Shown piece by piece: positions 29,932-38,213 of a stretch of DNA of 54,317 nucleotides; position 1 is the first letter of the stretch, and each line of letters begins with the position of its first letter. The translations under genes were made by a program, and so were the position numbers. The notes under the pieces are model-generated. The model did not search any database and was not told the DNA's origin. It was given only the letters and a program-made list of their open reading frames with translations. This stretch comes from Dolichospermum sp. LEGE 00240 (GTDB lineage Bacteria > Cyanobacteriota > Cyanobacteriia > Cyanobacteriales > Nostocaceae). The stretch lies in NCBI RefSeq assembly GCF_015207875.1, contig NZ_JADEVZ010000032.1, positions 1 to 54,317 on the forward strand, read 5' to 3'.

Positions 29932-30687
29932 TTAAATTGGTTTTTGGTTAGGTATACCAACCCCACGGGGAAAACTAATTGGTGTGCTGGCTACTTTTCG
30001 CAAATAAAGACAATGACGAATACTATTACTCAAGGGAGTGGAAAATTCCTCAATTAATTCAATGACTCCACCTAATTGCTCAACAGCAGCTTCTAAACTT
30101 TCATTTTCTGCTTGAGTCCAAGTACCGCGATAAATTACCGCCAAACCGCCTTTTCTCACCAAAGGTAAGGAATATTCCGCACAAGCCGAAACATTACTCA
30201 CAGCCCGGATTACAGCTAGATCATACTGTTGTCTGTGTTGAATTTGTTGACCAATTTCTTCCACTCTACCCAGTAAAGTTTTAGCATTATTCACAGCTAG
30301 TGCTGATAAAACTGTCTCAATAAAAGTAATTTTCTTACCCGTAGAATCCAAAAGTGTAACTTGAGAATTAGGAAAAATTAGAGAAATGGGGATACCAGGA
30401 AACCCCGCACCCGTACCAATATCAATTATCCGCTTACCCTGTTCAATCCCAGGAATAAATACCTGTTTAGGTGCAATTCCCCGTAAAGAATCCCAAAGAT
30501 GTTTTTCCCAAAATTCATCAGGTTCAGTAATGCGAGTTAAATTCAGTTGACGATTTCCAGCAATAATTAATTGATAAAGCTGTTGAAATTGCTGTGCTTG
30601 ATCAGTTGTTGGTTGCCAATTCAGAGTTTTTTGCCATATTTCCGCCATTTCTGGCAAATTAGCGATCGCTAAAGATTCTAAATCCAT
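29932..30687 (-). CDS. rsmG: 16S rRNA (guanine-527 N7)-methyltransferase
   Basis: RsmG (GidB) methylates N7 of G527 in the 530 loop of 16S rRNA, and its loss gives low-level streptomycin resistance in other bacteria. The 251-residue protein contains the N-terminal LNLTRITEPDEFWEKHLWDS signature, SAM motif I IDIGTGAGFPGIPIS, LLDSTGKKITFIE, and the RAVS motif near residue 160. The C-terminal ISFPRGVGIPNQKPI is slightly extended. Length is standard. Confidence 0.96.
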   Translation of the reverse strand: MDLESLAIANLPEMAEIWQKTLNWQPTTDQAQQFQQLYQLIIAGNRQLNLTRITEPDEFWEKHLWDSLRGIAPKQVFIPGIEQGKRIIDIGTGAGFPGIPISLIFPNSQVTLLDSTGKKITFIETVLSALAVNNAKTLLGRVEEIGQQIQHRQQYDLAVIRAVSNVSACAEYSLPLVRKGGLAVIYRGTWTQAENESLEAAVEQLGGVIELIEEFSTPLSNSIRHCLYLRKVASTPISFPRGVGIPNQKPI

Positions 30688-30809
30688 TGGTGAAAATTAA
30701 TTTTTTTAAGCTATTTTGGCGTTACTGATTAAGGGTATGAATTCATCCCTCTTTATCTGTGTTCATCTGCGTTCATCTGCGTTCAATTACTCTTAAAATT
30801 AATTTAGTC

Positions 30810-31469
30810 TCAAGCAGATTTTACCTCTTCTCCCTGACTCCTGACTCCTGATCTTAAAACCCCATGATCTAATGTCCAACAATAATCAGCTATTGGTAAC
30901 ATATCACCTGCATCGTGTGTTACAACTAACAATGTCCAATCTTTTTTGAGTTTGGCTAGTAAATTGATCAGTTGGCGACGCATTGACCAATCTAAACCCG
31001 CTGTAGGCTCATCTAATAATAATAAATTAGGTTGACGAATTAACTGTACCGCTAAAGCCAAACGTCGCTGTTGTCCACCGCTTAAAGCGTGAGGTGATGC
31101 AGATAAGGATAAATGATCTAATCCAACTTCAGTTAATGCTTGTTTAACCTGTTCTGTTCCCAGTTCAGGATGTCCTAAGCGTAATTCTTCTAAAATTGTC
31201 CCCCCGCAGAAATGGCGTTCTGGAAATTGAAATACTAAACCTGCTAATTGTTGTAATTGTTCGGCTATGAGTCCCTGTTCTCGCCAAAAAACCCCACCAG
31301 CGCTAGGATCAGCCAATCCAGATAAAATTTCTAATAAGGTGCTTTTACCCGAACCGCTAGGACCAATTATTAAACCTAGTTTCTGGGGTGGTAATTCTAA
31401 ATTTATAGCTTGGAGGATGGCTTTTGGACAGGCTGTGGGGTGATAAGTTAGATTTCTAAGATAGAGCAT
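30810..31469 (-). CDS. ABC transporter ATP-binding protein (ECF/CbiO-like)
   Basis: The 219-residue ATPase has Walker A GPSGSGKST (residues 37-45), Q-loop LVFQFPE, signature LSGGQQRR, Walker B LLLLDEPTAG and H-loop VVTHD. The Q-loop form FQFPERHF resembles energy-coupling-factor ATPases. No transmembrane partner gene is adjacent, so the substrate is unknown. The last residues (about LRSGVRSQGEEVKSA) are encoded by a CTGACTC-type tandem repeat, so the C-terminal tail is probably variable between strains. Confidence 0.85.
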   Translation of the reverse strand: MLYLRNLTYHPTACPKAILQAINLELPPQKLGLIIGPSGSGKSTLLEILSGLADPSAGGVFWREQGLIAEQLQQLAGLVFQFPERHFCGGTILEELRLGHPELGTEQVKQALTEVGLDHLSLSASPHALSGGQQRRLALAVQLIRQPNLLLLDEPTAGLDWSMRRQLINLLAKLKKDWTLLVVTHDAGDMLPIADYCWTLDHGVLRSGVRSQGEEVKSA

Positions 31470-31589
31470 TTGTGTAAATTACCGAGTTATGAAAATTTTT
31501 GGCGGAAATAGACTAATTTAAATTCACTATTTTGGCATTTTAGGTAATAGATACAACAATTTCAACCGTAATTATTCGGGAAGGCTATT

Positions 31590-32531
31590 ATGTTTAAACA
31601 GTTTTTAATTGCTCAATTAAGGATATTCTGGCGATCGCCTACTTTTTTAAAAGTAACTGTGGCGACTTCTATCATTTTCCATATCTTGGTAAATCCTTCC
31701 TTTGCGGGTGATCCCTTTCGCGGCCAAGAATCGCGTAAAATTGGCGATCGCACAGAAGCCGCTTTTAATGCTATTTTTCAACAAGGAAATTACTCCCTAG
31801 CCAAAGATGCTTTACAAAAAGCCGCCTCTAGCGAACCCAATGAACCTCTAATTTACGCCATTCAGGCTTCTTTAGCATATCAAAATCAAGATAGCGCTAG
31901 TTTAGAAAAATACAGCAGCAAAACCCTAGAAACTGGACAAAATTTAATCGCCAGTGATCCATTACGTGGTAACTTATATACTGCTGTCGGTCATTTTTTG
32001 ACAGGTGCAGTAATTTTAAATCGAGAAGGAACTGTAAATGGTGTCCCCCAAGCTTTGAGTCGGTTGCGGAAAGTCTATACCTATCTTGACAGAGCCGAAG
32101 ATATTTCTGCTAATGATCCAGAGTTAAACTTAATTCGCGGCTATATGGATTTAATGTTAGCTGTGAATTTACCTTTTACTAGTCCAGATCAAGTAATTGA
32201 AAGATTGGAAAAAAATGCTGCTCCTAATTATTTGGTAAATAGAGGTATTGCTTTAGCCTATCGAGATTTAAAACAATACTCCCAAGCTTTAGATTATGTC
32301 AACCGCGCCTTAAAAACAACTGCTGACAACCCAGAAATTTACTATCTCAAAGCCCAAATTCTCCATGAAAAGGGGAAAGTGGAAAAAAGTCAGGATTTAA
32401 TTAAGGAAGCAATAACTCATTTTGATAAAGCATTAGCCAAAAAATCCCAACTTCCTACTAATTTAGTCAAACAAATTGAACATGAACGCAATCAGGCTGT
32501 TAGTAGTCAAAGAATAGGCAAGAGGCAATAG
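31590..32531 (+). CDS. exported TPR protein (resembles the Sll0314/Alr1548 family)
   Basis: The 313-residue protein has an unusually long N-terminus ending in a hydrophobic stretch (VTVATSIIFHILVNPSFAGD), consistent with a signal peptide cleaved after FAG near residue 40. TPR-type pairs follow: FNAIFQQGNYSLAKDALQKA, EPLIYAIQASLAYQNQD, NLIRGYMDLMLAVNL, VNRGIALAYRDLKQYSQALD and PEIYYLKAQILHEKGK. By memory it resembles a conserved cyanobacterial TPR family. Its last residues (SSQRIGKRQ) run into heptamer repeat sequence. Function not known. Confidence 0.8.
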   Translation: MFKQFLIAQLRIFWRSPTFLKVTVATSIIFHILVNPSFAGDPFRGQESRKIGDRTEAAFNAIFQQGNYSLAKDALQKAASSEPNEPLIYAIQASLAYQNQDSASLEKYSSKTLETGQNLIASDPLRGNLYTAVGHFLTGAVILNREGTVNGVPQALSRLRKVYTYLDRAEDISANDPELNLIRGYMDLMLAVNLPFTSPDQVIERLEKNAAPNYLVNRGIALAYRDLKQYSQALDYVNRALKTTADNPEIYYLKAQILHEKGKVEKSQDLIKEAITHFDKALAKKSQLPTNLVKQIEHERNQAVSSQRIGKRQ

Positions 32532-32540
32532 GCAATAGGA

Positions 32541-32604
32541 ATAATTACCAGTTACCAATTACCCATTACCAATTACCAGTTACCCATTACCCATTACCAA
32601 TTAC
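32541..32604. repeat. heptamer array (CCATTAC / CAATTAC / CAGTTAC)
   Basis: About nine degenerate heptamers fill the short gap between the TPR gene and the DUF3531 gene, reaching to within a few bases of the latter's ATG. No normal ribosome-binding site is visible there. Confidence 0.8.
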
Positions 32605-32608
32605 AAAA

Positions 32609-33061
32609 ATGCAAGTTGAATTCCGCGAGTTTAATCCTTTTGATGTTTGGATTTGGTTTAAGTTCAGCAATGTTCCCTCCCAACGGGAAAAACAATATGT
32701 AGAAGAAGTCTTCAATTCCTGGTTTTATCTAGGTAAATTAGGGGGATTTAATGCGGAAAATCTGCAAATCCAAGACGCAGGATTTGATATCAGCTACATG
32801 GACTATGATGCAAAAGGCTATGATAAAAGCTTACTAGCTTTGATGCACAACATGGGTGAATTTGAATACGAAGGAGAATGGGGGCGTTGCTGGTTTGATT
32901 TAGGTACAAGTGATGCGATCGCCTTAGATATTCTCATCAACGCCCTCACTCAACTAACTCAAGAATACGTCACCATTGAAGAACTATACATTGGTGGCGA
33001 AAATCCAGATTGGTCTATAGAAGATAGTGAAAGTCGTCCCTCTTCCATTTACGATAATTAA
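32609..33061 (+). CDS. DUF3531 family protein
   Basis: The 150-residue soluble acidic protein begins MQVEFREFNPFDVWIWFKF and contains YMDYDAKGYDKSLLALMHNMGEFEYEGEWGRCWFDLGTSDAI. Both stretches are typical of DUF3531, a family of cyanobacteria and plastids with no known activity. It is complete. It precedes a NUDIX gene by nine bases, so the two are probably cotranscribed. Tandem repeats directly before the start replace a recognisable Shine-Dalgarno. Confidence 0.85.
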   Translation: MQVEFREFNPFDVWIWFKFSNVPSQREKQYVEEVFNSWFYLGKLGGFNAENLQIQDAGFDISYMDYDAKGYDKSLLALMHNMGEFEYEGEWGRCWFDLGTSDAIALDILINALTQLTQEYVTIEELYIGGENPDWSIEDSESRPSSIYDN

Positions 33062-33069
33062 TTGTAGTT

Positions 33070-33501
33070 ATGAATAAAGAAGGTCAAATTCGGGTGATTG
33101 TTTTAGCACTCATTCGAGATGGTAATAGAATCTTTGTTTCTGAAGGATTCGATCCTAAAAAACAATCAACATTCTATCGGGCTTTAGGAGGTGGCGTAGA
33201 ATTTGGCGAAACTAGCCGCATCGCCTTAGCTAGAGAATTTCAAGAAGAAATTCAAGCCGAATTAACAAATATTCGCTATTTAAGTTGTATCGAAAACTTA
33301 TTTACTTTTAACGGTAGACAAGGACATGAAATCATTCAACTCTATGAATGCGACTTTGCTGATTCCCAGTTTTATCAAATCGAAAGTTTAACTTTTGCAG
33401 AAACACCAGAACGTCAACATCGCGCATTGTGGGTAGATATTTCTCGGTTTAAATCTGGTGAATTACGATTAGTTCCCGAAGTCTTTTTTGATTATCTATA
33501 A
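33070..33501 (+). CDS. NUDIX hydrolase
   Basis: The 143-residue protein carries the Nudix box: a Gly-Gly-Val-Glu-Phe-Gly-Glu start, seven residues, then REFQEEI (about residues 43-64). It agrees with G-x5-E-x7-R-E-U-x-E-E-x-G-U except that the late Gly is Gln. The metal-binding Glu residues are all there. Such enzymes hydrolyse nucleoside diphosphates linked to another group; the substrate is not apparent. It is probably in an operon with the DUF3531 gene. Confidence 0.9.
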   Translation: MNKEGQIRVIVLALIRDGNRIFVSEGFDPKKQSTFYRALGGGVEFGETSRIALAREFQEEIQAELTNIRYLSCIENLFTFNGRQGHEIIQLYECDFADSQFYQIESLTFAETPERQHRALWVDISRFKSGELRLVPEVFFDYL

Positions 33502-33505
33502 ACTT

Positions 33506-33584
33506 AGATCCCCGAACCTAGATCCCCGAATTATTTTTCTATCCTGTCAGTAAATAATCAATTAAGTTAAGAAGTCGGGGATCT
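33506..33584. repeat. GATCCCCGA/TCGGGGATC inverted repeat
   Basis: AGATCCCCGA, present twice at the left, pairs with TCGGGGATCT at the right across about 50 bases. A compact version of the same hairpin is at 41382-41414. This dispersed hairpin lies between the NUDIX and Uma2 genes and could stop transcription. Confidence 0.65.
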
Positions 33585-33637
33585 TAATCACTCAAGATTG
33601 CTATATTAAAACTAAAGGTAAATACAGGAAGTTAATT

Positions 33638-34225
33638 ATGAATCTACAATTAGCAAAACCACGCCTTAACACCTTTCGTCTCAATGTTTCTCAATACCAT
33701 CAAATGAGCGAAGCCGGTATTTTTTCAGAAAATGATAAAGTAGAACTAATTAATGGAGAAATTCTAGAAATGTCACCAATTGGTAGAAGACACACAGCTT
33801 GTGTAAATCGTTTAAATTCAGTTTTTTCGCAATTACTGGGTAAAAAAGTCATAATTGCTGTACAAAATCCGATTACCCTAAATAACTTATCTGAACCCCA
33901 ACCAGATATCGCACTACTGAAACCTCGTGCAGATTTTTATGAATCTGGACACCCTCAACCCCAGGATGTATTTCTCTTAATTGAAGTTGCAGATAGCAGT
34001 CTGGAATATGATAGAGACGTGAAAATTCCTCTCTATGCTAGTAGTGGTATTACTGAAGTTTGGTTAGTTGATATTTATGAACAAGTGATTATTGTTTATC
34101 GCTACCCTAGCCAAAATGGTTATAGCGACATTCAAAAACTCAGTCGAGGAGAAAAAATGTCAATTCAAGCATTCCCCGAAGTTAATTTAGTTGTAGATGA
34201 TATTTTAGGATCAATAATTTCCTAG
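33638..34225 (+). CDS. Uma2 family endonuclease-like protein (DUF820)
   Basis: Uma2/DUF820 proteins have a PD-(D/E)XK fold and are greatly expanded in cyanobacteria; few have a known job. The 195-residue protein shows YHQMSEAGIFSENDKVELINGEI at the N-terminus, then QPDIALL (Asp), LLIEVADSSLEYDRD (Glu) and KIPLYASSGITEVWLVD (Lys). The nuclease core therefore looks intact. Its ATG lies after an AGGAAG stretch. It is monocistronic. Confidence 0.88.
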   Translation: MNLQLAKPRLNTFRLNVSQYHQMSEAGIFSENDKVELINGEILEMSPIGRRHTACVNRLNSVFSQLLGKKVIIAVQNPITLNNLSEPQPDIALLKPRADFYESGHPQPQDVFLLIEVADSSLEYDRDVKIPLYASSGITEVWLVDIYEQVIIVYRYPSQNGYSDIQKLSRGEKMSIQAFPEVNLVVDDILGSIIS

Positions 34226-34287
34226 CCAACCTCTCAATAATATCCAATCCATCTCTTCAGATATTAGTTATTGAGATTGCAGAAATA

Positions 34288-34560
34288 CTAATCAAAGCAA
34301 TAATGTTTTTTTACGTCCCTGGTAATTTCCCATGTACAAGACATCCCAGCGGGAAAAGTTACTAGGTCTCCCTTACCCATTTGTACCGCTTGTCCTCCAT
34401 CAGGAGTGACAACAACATTACCTGCTAAAAAGTAGCAAGTTTCTTGATCATCGTAAGTCCAAGAAAATTTAGATATTTCCTTTTCCCAAATTGGCCAGTT
34501 GAATACATCTAACTCATTAAGATGTGCAAGATTTGGTTGATGTACGACTTTAATTTCCAT
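34288..34560 (-). CDS. cupin domain protein
   Basis: This 90-residue single cupin domain resembles the ureidoglycine aminohydrolase-type Cupin_3 family. It contains IWEKEISKFSWTYDDQETCYFLAG, GDLVTFPAGMSCTWEI and a C-terminal VKKHYCF. It lacks the full set of metal histidines of classical cupins. It lies ten bases downstream of the Mo-nitro_C-type gene on the same strand, so they are probably cotranscribed. The substrate is unknown. Confidence 0.85.
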   Translation of the reverse strand: MEIKVVHQPNLAHLNELDVFNWPIWEKEISKFSWTYDDQETCYFLAGNVVVTPDGGQAVQMGKGDLVTFPAGMSCTWEITRDVKKHYCFD

Positions 34561-34569
34561 GAGTTGTAT

Positions 34570-34908
34570 TTAACAATAAGATTGGATGTCTTCTCCACAC
34601 TTATCTACTAAATAACATAATGCACGAAAACGCAAGCCGACAAACTGATCATAGAGGGGGTTGAATTTGCATAAAGGTGGAATATGGGCGATTTTTCGAC
34701 CAAAAACCACGATATCACGCTCAAAGGGACATTGGGCAGGAATTAATTTAGCAATTAATCTAGCAACTCGACGATTATCAATTTCAATTTCGTCCAACCA
34801 TTGACGGATTTTTTGCAATAAATCAAACTTATTTTTAACTGAATGGGTTTCTTTGATAGGGTTGACAAAACTAGAGATAACCATTGGTTGACTATTTGTT
34901 TTTAGCAT
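34570..34908 (-). CDS. Mo-dependent nitrogenase C-terminal domain-like protein
   Basis: The product of about 112 residues (from ATG 34908, MLKTNSQP) contains KIRQWLDEIEIDNRRVARLIAKLIPAQCPFERDI, LCKFNPLYDQ and LRFRALCYL, which I recognise as the Mo-nitro_C family. Small proteins of this family are common in cyanobacteria, including ones not tied to nif clusters. No nif gene is in the window. An upstream in-frame ATG at 34971 is less likely, since it would start in sequence resembling an IS end (AGGACTTAC). Confidence 0.75.
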   Translation of the reverse strand: MLKTNSQPMVISSFVNPIKETHSVKNKFDLLQKIRQWLDEIEIDNRRVARLIAKLIPAQCPFERDIVVFGRKIAHIPPLCKFNPLYDQFVGLRFRALCYLVDKCGEDIQSYC

Positions 34909-35398
34909 GATGGTAAGTCCTATGTAGATGAGATTGATAAAATTTTGCCAATGTGGCAATTTGCACAACAAATTGTCTGGGAAATTTTCACTGAACTTAA
35001 AGAACGGTAAAGTAGTTGAACTAATTTTTATTTAAACTGGCTTTGTGTGGAAGAACTGTTCAGTTGAATACAAAATAACAAAGAAAATATAAAAATGGTA
35101 TAGCCTTAGCTTATAGATTCCTGATATTGAATATATTAATTTTATATATATAATCTCTATGAATGGTAATAAAACGGCACAGTAATTCCAGGGAGAATTG
35201 CTGGAAAGACTGATGTATCTAGCTTTCTCCTCTAGCTGAACTGCATAATCATGAGGAGATGATGACATTAATTTTAGGTGATAGAAGATCGAGAAAAAAG
35301 TTGTGGAGGTTACTTTCTCGCAGGGAATAGGGAACAGGGAACAGGGAATTTTCTTCTTCTTTCTTCTTTCCCCTGAACTCCTGACTCGGTGACTCCCC
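34909..35398. other. intergenic region with heptamer repeats
   Basis: Nearly 490 bp without a supportable gene. An IS-end-like GTAAGTCCTATG lies at 34913-34924. A GGGAACA array and pyrimidine repeats lie at about 35325-35396. A 78-codon frame on the minus strand in between is low-complexity and not supported. Confidence 0.5.
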
Positions 35399-36218
35399 CT
35401 ACCGCTGACAGTTTTGTAAAATATAACTACAGAACTCGCAGAAACCTTCTCCTTCGGATGCTGTAGTTATATAAGTAGGCTTATGTTGTAACTGATTTTC
35501 ATAACCGCGTATATTTGCTACACCTACGGAAATAGGAAAATAACGCTGGTTAAATAAACTTTCATCATTGGGACTGTCACCAACAGTGATCACCTGTTCG
35601 GGGAAGTAAGTAGGTAGGAAAATATTGACGTAGAACTTTTAATAAACCGGCAGCTTTATTTTGTCCTGGGGGTTGAATATGACACTGAACGTTGCTGTAA
35701 GTAAATCCCCAACCCATCTGTTGACAAAGATTACCTATTTTTTGTAGTTCCTCGGTTGTCAGTGAGGTAAGATCAAAAGTCCAGTCTGTGACTCGAAATA
35801 AATTATCAGCGGATTCTTGAATTTGTGGAAAATAAGTTTGTAAGTTAACAAAAGCCTCGGCTAAATCTTGACGATGGTTAACTAGGTCAGGAATATGGGT
35901 GAGTGTAACTGGATCAGAATTGTCTGATGGATAAAATAAACCACCATTTTCAGCTATCGCACCAGCTATAGGCATTAAACTACTGATAGCGCTTACCCAT
36001 CCAGCGGATCTTCCAGTAACAATTAAGACCGGAATTTTAGCTGCGGATAACTGCTCTAAAGTATTTAGTAATTGAGGCGTAAATTTGCCATGTTTAGTGA
36101 TTGTTCCATCCATATCTGTTGCCAATAGGTGAATATGATATGAATGCGCGGATGTTATATCAGACAACTGCTGTATATTGATAAGATGCTGATCCAAGTC
36201 ACTAATAGGTTTGTACAT
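35399..36218 (-). pseudogene. HAD-IIB phosphatase broken by a 4-bp tandem duplication
   Basis: The first frame (from 36218) encodes motif I LATDMDGTIT, motif II LIVTGRSAGW, AENGGLFYP and the cap domain. It then shifts after QYFPTYLL into a stop at 35577. The second frame resumes at once with ITVGDSPNDESLF (motif IV) and runs to 35399. The switch lies in the tetranucleotide run CCTACCTACTTACTTCC on the coding strand (35604-35620). Removing four bases restores TYFPEQVITVGDSPND without other change. The protein would be a sucrose-phosphatase or mannosyl-phosphoglycerate-phosphatase-like HAD. Slipped-strand mutation, phase variation or an assembly error are the options. Confidence 0.85.
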
Positions 36219-36323
36219 ATGATATTACCAAGAAAAGCTAGAAAATATTTATACTACGGCGAACTACTCAGTAAGATTTGGGCATTATAAACATCGGGAG
36301 TTAATAATTTCAGGTTGTCAATT

Positions 36324-37112
36324 ATGGTTAGTACGATTTTTCTGGCTCAATCTTCTGGATCTAAGACGACACAAACGAGTAAAGTCTTACCTGTTATCCA
36401 GAAGTCTCACAGTCTACCTCTACCATTGCTGCTGTTTGCGGGTGGAGGAATGGTCTTAGTTCTGGTTGCTGTCATTGTCTATGCCAGAATCATAGTGCAA
36501 AGGGGTGAGAAAAAACTCAAATTTGAACAATTCCGCACGCGAGAATTAGAGAAAAAGTTGAAGTTGGCTTTGGAAACTATTCGCAAAATGGAAACGAATC
36601 CAGATTTAGTTCACTCACGAGAATTTAACCTAGATTATCTGCGGATGCGAATGTCAGAGGAAGTATTCCATTTTGCTCTAGTGAATCAAATTAAAGTCAA
36701 AGTTAAAGATAAGATCTCTTTATCACTGCGTCCTAACCAAGCTAATATAGGGTCTGTGGGGATTTCTAGTAGTACAGGTAGGCAAGTAGATGAAACGTTT
36801 GATATCGAGTATGAAACTGGTGTAGCACCCAACATTGTCAAGCGGGTGCTGTTTCGAGCGCAAATTCGGTTAATGAAGTTACCAACTCAAGCTACTTCTT
36901 CTACCATTAGTCAAATTATTGATTGTATAGAAACATACCTTAGTCCCAGAGAAGATGACGATACTTGGCAACCTACTATTCAAGGTCGGATTGTTTATAT
37001 ACACTGGGATCAAAAGGCTAAACCGACTCCGTTACTGGTACTAGAACAGTCAAATGAGGGGGTAAATGTGACATTTAGAACTAGCCGTCAAACTCCTCCG
37101 ACGAGACAATAG
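36324..37112 (+). CDS. conserved cyanobacterial membrane-anchored protein, function unknown
   Basis: The protein of about 262 residues starts at ATG 36324 (MVSTIFLAQS). A Ser/Thr-rich N-terminus is followed by one transmembrane segment (LPLLLFAGGGMVLVLVAVIV, about residues 35-55). Next come a short coiled coil (LKFEQFRTRELEKKLKLALE) and a folded cytoplasmic domain (about 100-250) with VFHFALVNQIKVKVKDKISL and YIHWDQKAKPTPLLVLEQ. I recognise it as a conserved cyanobacterial protein but not its function. The TTG at 36315 is a weaker start. Confidence 0.75.
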   Translation: MVSTIFLAQSSGSKTTQTSKVLPVIQKSHSLPLPLLLFAGGGMVLVLVAVIVYARIIVQRGEKKLKFEQFRTRELEKKLKLALETIRKMETNPDLVHSREFNLDYLRMRMSEEVFHFALVNQIKVKVKDKISLSLRPNQANIGSVGISSSTGRQVDETFDIEYETGVAPNIVKRVLFRAQIRLMKLPTQATSSTISQIIDCIETYLSPREDDDTWQPTIQGRIVYIHWDQKAKPTPLLVLEQSNEGVNVTFRTSRQTPPTRQ

Positions 37113-37352
37113 TAGTTAGTAGGGTAACATCCTGTAGATGCTATAGCAGGAGTCAGGAGTCAGAAGTCAGGAGTTAAGAGTCTCTTACCATAAGGCTTTT
37201 ATTGTAGATTCTGTATCTCATTCAAGTGCATACTGCTATATTCAGAAATAATCACCACTTTAAATTACTAACAAATACCGAAAAATTCAAAACTGAGAAA
37301 AACTTTTGGTGAGCAAGATATAAGGTTTATTTAAGAAGACGGATCATCCAAA

Positions 37353-38069
37353 TTAGGAGTTATGCCCAGAAGTAACATTTTGAGCGTCACGAGTGAGGAG
37401 ACCATCTTCCATTTCCACAATGCGATCGGCAATATCTAAGATCCGGTTGTCGTGAGTTACTAATAGGATGGCGGTTCCCTGTTCTTTGGCTAGACGCTGC
37501 ATGATTTCTACTACATCACGTCCTGATTGTTTGTCTAATGCGGCTGTTGGTTCATCGGCTAAGACTAGGGGAGGATGATTGACTAAGGCGCGAGCGATCG
37601 CTATTCTTTGTTTTTGTCCACCAGATAAATTATCTGGATAGTAGTTAACCCGTTCTTGTAACCCTACAGATGCCAGCATCTCCTCTGATTGAGAAATAGC
37701 CGTTGATTGGGAAATACTATTATTTAATTCCACAGCCATTTGCACATTTTGCCGAGCCGTTAAAAAACCCAATAAATTATGAGCTTGGAAAATATAACCT
37801 ATCTTCCGTCTCATCTGTACCAGTTTGTTTTGACTAGCACCACACAATTCATCACCTAAAAATTTTAAACTTCCCTCTTGTACCGACCTTAACCCACCAA
37901 TCAAACTTAATAAAGTCGTTTTCCCTGAACCAGATGGTCCAGTCATAATCACAATTTCTCCGGCATATATTTCCAAATTAATATCAAATAAAATTTGTTT
38001 TCTTAGCGATCCTTTACCGTAGTAGTGATTGATATTTTTAATAGATATTACAGGTTCTTTGTTGATCAT
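37353..38069 (-). CDS. devA: DevA-type ABC exporter ATP-binding protein
   Basis: DevA powers the DevBCA exporter. In Anabaena such systems export heterocyst glycolipids, and paralogues have other cargoes. The 238-residue ATPase from ATG 38069 (MINKEPVISIKN) has Walker A GPSGSGKTT, Q-loop YIFQAHNLL, signature LSGGQKQR and Walker B VLADEPTAALD. The longer reading frame to 38120 would start in a repeat palindrome and is rejected. It is the third gene of devB-devC-devA, separated from devC by a repeat-filled gap. Confidence 0.88.
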   Translation of the reverse strand: MINKEPVISIKNINHYYGKGSLRKQILFDINLEIYAGEIVIMTGPSGSGKTTLLSLIGGLRSVQEGSLKFLGDELCGASQNKLVQMRRKIGYIFQAHNLLGFLTARQNVQMAVELNNSISQSTAISQSEEMLASVGLQERVNYYPDNLSGGQKQRIAIARALVNHPPLVLADEPTAALDKQSGRDVVEIMQRLAKEQGTAILLVTHDNRILDIADRIVEMEDGLLTRDAQNVTSGHNS

Positions 38070-38091
38070 AATAGGGGAGTGTAGGAGTTCA

Positions 38092-38178
38092 GGAGGTAGG
38101 GGCGCAGGGCCTGCGCCCATTCAGGAGTCAGGAGTCAGGAGAAAGAAGAAAGAAGAAAGAAGAAAGAAGAAAGAAGAA
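38092..38178. repeat. palindrome plus tandem repeats inside the devC-devA gap
   Basis: The GC-rich palindrome GGGGCGCAGGGCCTGCGCCC (38099-38118) is followed by CAGGAGT heptamers and at least five AGAAAGA-type heptamers. The whole array lies inside the operon, so it is transcribed. It may reduce or uncouple devA expression, which is an inference. Confidence 0.8.
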
Positions 38179-38213
38179 TAAAATATTGTTTTTCCCAATG
38201 ACCAATGACTAAT

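Noticed and set aside
35032-35268. 78-codon minus-strand frame
   Set aside because: Low-complexity Tyr/Ile/Phe-rich translation, no ribosome-binding site, no recognisable family.
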